DNA of 7,915 nucleotides from CBDDRG01 sp051306415 (GTDB taxonomy: Bacteria; Pseudomonadota; Gammaproteobacteria; Pseudomonadales; Porticoccaceae): NCBI GenBank assembly GCA_051306415.1, contig JBPPNE010000285.1:1-7915 (forward strand), in the 5' to 3' direction. Positions 5,670 through 7,915 of the stretch are shown piece by piece; the first letter of the stretch is position 1, and the number at the start of each line of letters is the position of its first letter. The position numbers and the translations under genes are program-made. The notes under the pieces are model-generated. The model did not search any database. It was not told the origin of the DNA and saw only the letters and a program-made list of their open reading frames with translations.

Positions 5670-6929
5670 GCCATTATTGTTCTAGCGCTGTCCGCCACCG
5701 CCTGCGTGGTCAATCCGGTCACCCACAAGGAGGAGTTTTCGCTGGTGTCGGCGCAACAGGAAGTGGCCATCGGCAGCGAGAATTACGCGCCCTCGCAGCA
5801 GGCTCAGGGCGGGCGCTACAACCTTGACCCTGGCGTGCAGACCTATGTCGCCGAGGTGGGGCGCAAGCTCGCCGCAGTCAGCGACCGCCCCGATCTGCCC
5901 TATGAATTCGTCGTGCTCAACAACGCCGAACCCAATGCCTGGGCGCTGCCCGGTGGCAAGATCGCCGTCAATCGTGGCCTGCTGATCTATCTCGAAGACG
6001 AATCCCAGCTCGCCGCCGTGCTCGCCCATGAAATCGTCCACGCCGCCGCCCGCCACAGCGCCGCGCAGATGACGCGGGGCACCCTGCTTGGCGCGGTGGC
6101 GCAGATTGTTGGCATTGCCTCCCAGCAGAGCGGCTTTGGCGAGCTCGGTGGCATGGCCGCGCAGCTCGGCAGCTCGGCCTGGCTCGCTACCTACGGACGC
6201 GGCGCCGAGTTGGAGGCCGATGCCTATGGCATGGAGTACATGGTGCGGGCGGGCTACAACCCCGAGGGCGCGGTCAAACTGCAGCAGACCTTCGTGAAGC
6301 TGTCTGAAGGCAAGGAGCAGGATGCGTTCAGCAGCCTGTTCACCAGCCACCCGCCGTCGCAGGAGCGCGTCGATGCGAATCTTCGTCGCGCGCAGGATCT
6401 GCCGTCGGGGGGAGCCGTCAACGCCAAGCGTTTTCAGAGCAAGATTGCCCGCATCCGCCAGGATGAACCCGCCTACAAGGAGCAGGAAAAGGCGATCAAG
6501 GCGTTGAATGACGAGAAACCGGACGTTGCCCTCGGCCATCTCGACAAGGCCATCAATCTGCAACCGAAGGAAGCGCAGTTCTGGGAGCTGCGCGGCCATG
6601 CGCTGGCGATGCAGAAAAACCCCGCCGAGGCCGAACGCGCGTTCTCCGCCGCCATTGACCGGAACGCCGACTACTTCCGGCCTTTTCTTGGTCGCGGCAT
6701 CCTCCGCTTCAAGGCGGGCAACAACACCGCGGCGAAACCGGATCTCGAGCGCAGCCTGAAACTGCTGCCGACCGCGCCGGCCACGTTTTATCTGGGCGAA
6801 ATCGCCCTCGCCGCCAATGATCGCGACACCGCCGCCGGCTATTACCGCCGAGTGGCACAGGACAGCGGCGAGATCGGCAAGGCGGCGCGGGCACGGCTGG
6901 CGAGCTTGCAGGGCGGCGTGGTTCGCTAG
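5640..6929 (+). CDS. M48 family metallopeptidase with TPR repeats, probable lipoprotein (BepA-like)
   Basis: Predicted zinc endopeptidase of 429 residues at the periplasmic side of the envelope. Relatives such as BepA (about 487 residues) act in outer-membrane protein assembly and quality control. A hydrophobic signal ends in a lipobox-like ATAC with the lipidated cysteine at C22; residue +2 is valine, not aspartate, so outer-membrane sorting is likely by the E. coli rule. The zinc motif HEIVH is at 130-134, preceded by NAWALPGGKIAVNRGLL (99-115), typical of M48. The third zinc ligand should be E190 in ELEAD (190-194), with SHPPSQERV (236-244) downstream. Residues about 285-425 form TPR-like helical repeats (PDVALGHLDKAINLQPKEAQ, then two further units). 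It stands alone on the plus strand, diverging from yaaA and meeting the metallophosphoesterase gene stop to stop. A different M48-TPR subgroup than true BepA is possible. Confidence 0.93.
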   Translation: MPRYLMPRYLAIIVLALSATACVVNPVTHKEEFSLVSAQQEVAIGSENYAPSQQAQGGRYNLDPGVQTYVAEVGRKLAAVSDRPDLPYEFVVLNNAEPNAWALPGGKIAVNRGLLIYLEDESQLAAVLAHEIVHAAARHSAAQMTRGTLLGAVAQIVGIASQQSGFGELGGMAAQLGSSAWLATYGRGAELEADAYGMEYMVRAGYNPEGAVKLQQTFVKLSEGKEQDAFSSLFTSHPPSQERVDANLRRAQDLPSGGAVNAKRFQSKIARIRQDEPAYKEQEKAIKALNDEKPDVALGHLDKAINLQPKEAQFWELRGHALAMQKNPAEAERAFSAAIDRNADYFRPFLGRGILRFKAGNNTAAKPDLERSLKLLPTAPATFYLGEIALAANDRDTAAGYYRRVAQDSGEIGKAARARLASLQGGVVR

Positions 6930-7741
6930 GGCCGCACCGCTTCGGTGGCGAGACCAACCGTAGTGCCGAGCCCGGCTTTAGTCGGTTCGACCCAGCGCAC
7001 GAGCTCCATGCGGCCGTCCAGATGCTCGATGATCGCGGTGCAGCTGTCGACCCAGTCGCCGCAATTGATGTAGGTGAGATCGGCGGAGGCGCGGATCGCG
7101 GCGCTGTGGATGTGGCCGCAGATCACGCCGTCGAGACCGCGTTCGCGCACGCCATGCATCACCGCGTCTTCGAAGTGGTAGATGAAACTCACCGCGCCCT
7201 TGACATTGCGCTTGGCATAGCCGGCCAGCGACCAGTAGCCGGTTCGGCCCAGCGCTCGCCGAAGCCATGACAACCAGTGATTGATGCGTACCAACAGGTG
7301 GTACGACACATCCCCCAGCACCGCAACCCAGCGGTGATGGAGGGTCACCTGGTCGAAGTCATCCCCATGCAATACAGCGTAGCGCCGGCCATCCGCGCCG
7401 GTGTGAATGTGCTCGCGCACGAGCTCAATGTCGCCGAAGCTCACGCCGATGTATTCCCGCAACGCCTCGTCGTGATTGCCGGGCACGAAGATGACGCGGG
7501 TGCCAAGGCGTGCGCGCCGGAGCACCTTCTGAACCACCGTATTCTGCTCGCTCGACCAGTAAATACCGCGGCGCATCGCCCAGAAATCGATGATGTCGCC
7601 GATCAGGTACAGGGTGTCGGATTCATAATGGCGCAGGAACGACAACAGCTGCCCGGCCTGACAGGCGCGGGTGCCGAGGTGGATGTCGGACAGGAAGATG
7701 GTGCGAACCCGCACGCCGGCGTCGTCCGCCGCGGTATCCAA
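6926..7741 (-). CDS. LpxH-type metallophosphoesterase (UDP-2,3-diacylglucosamine diphosphatase family, COG2908)
   Basis: Predicted metal-dependent pyrophosphatase that would hydrolyse UDP-2,3-diacylglucosamine in lipid A synthesis; this subgroup is annotated LpxH-like, but its substrate is less certain than that of E. coli LpxH. In the 271-residue TTG-start version all calcineurin-like motifs are intact: SDIHLG (18-23, D19 and H21), GDIID (48-52, D49), GNHDE (88-92), HGDDFD (125-130) and GHIH (209-212). NCGDWVDSCTA (226-236) is typical of the subgroup. The start is uncertain: TTG at 7741 is outermost among ATG/GTG/TTG; GTG at 7714 (MRVRTIFLSDIHLG, 262 residues) fits the family length; a CTG at 7831 has a strong GGAAGGA site 6 nt upstream and the frame is open to 7867. 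The stop shares CTAG with the M48 gene stop on the other strand. Confidence 0.9.
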   Translation of the reverse strand: MDTAADDAGVRVRTIFLSDIHLGTRACQAGQLLSFLRHYESDTLYLIGDIIDFWAMRRGIYWSSEQNTVVQKVLRRARLGTRVIFVPGNHDEALREYIGVSFGDIELVREHIHTGADGRRYAVLHGDDFDQVTLHHRWVAVLGDVSYHLLVRINHWLSWLRRALGRTGYWSLAGYAKRNVKGAVSFIYHFEDAVMHGVRERGLDGVICGHIHSAAIRASADLTYINCGDWVDSCTAIIEHLDGRMELVRWVEPTKAGLGTTVGLATEAVRP

Positions 7742-7915
7742 CGGCGTCAGCGGAGCGACCTCGGCGCCGCCATTCTCTGCGTTGATGGTCGGCGGCGGAT
7801 CGGTGTCGAAACGGAGCGCGGTGGGTCTCAGCTTGAATCCTTCCGGCAGGCGCGAGCGCGGTGGCCGCTACGCTTCAGGGCAACGCTAAGGCGCTGGTAT
7901 TGCAGCAAGATGACC
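7742..7915. other. Right-edge region with no assignable gene
   Basis: Two short frames run off the edge and both look somewhat coding. On the plus strand a GTG at 7861 opens VAATLQGNAKALVLQQDD. On the minus strand a frame enters as VILLQYQRLSVALKR and ends with TGA at 7830-7828, overlapping the CTG start candidate of the metallophosphoesterase as CTGA. Too little sequence is present to choose between a divergent gene start and the tail of an upstream co-directional gene. Confidence 0.4.

Noticed and set aside
5682..6599. Minus-strand frame of 305 codons opposite the M48 peptidase gene
   Set aside because: It is antisense to a gene with an intact HEXXH site and TPR repeats; no independent support.

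Overview
The window reads as an ordinary chromosomal segment of a GC-rich proteobacterium, most likely a gammaproteobacterium. The basis is high GC with strong G/C preference at third codon positions, a YaaA protein very close to the Escherichia coli type, and a YbhGFSR-like ABC export cassette. The species cannot be named. I see no transposase, integrase, phage gene, tRNA, rRNA or CRISPR array.

Layout. Positions 1-3800 (minus strand) hold an export cassette transcribed right to left: a membrane-anchored HlyD-type adaptor (2844-3800), a tandem ABC ATPase with two nucleotide-binding domains (944-2770) and an ABC-2 permease (1-925) cut by the left edge. Order and domain make-up match ybhG-ybhF-ybhS; a second permease (ybhR-like) would be expected just beyond the left edge. 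Positions 3801-4048 are non-coding and probably carry the cassette promoter. Positions 4049-5426 (minus strand) hold a two-gene unit with an 11-bp overlap: yaaA (4635-5426) followed by a DUF938 SAM-dependent methyltransferase (4049-4645). Positions 5427-5639 form a divergent regulatory region with a long inverted repeat. Positions 5640-6929 (plus strand) encode a lipoprotein M48 metallopeptidase with TPR repeats. It converges on a LpxH-type metallophosphoesterase (6926-7741, minus strand), and the two stop codons share one CTAG. The last 174 bases hold no gene I can assign.

Taken together the products point to envelope work: efflux across the inner membrane with a periplasmic adaptor, outer-membrane protein quality control (M48-TPR) and lipid A precursor hydrolysis (LpxH type). 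YaaA adds peroxide/iron protection. Only the ABC genes and the yaaA-DUF938 pair look co-transcribed.

I did not find a convincing new biological system. The items most worth a second look are a 14-position inverted repeat between yaaA and the M48 gene, two independent 15-bp tandem duplications (one over a start codon, one over a stop codon), sequence evidence that the tandem ATPase has one degenerate and one intact ATP site, and an unclear, possibly CTG, start for the metallophosphoesterase.
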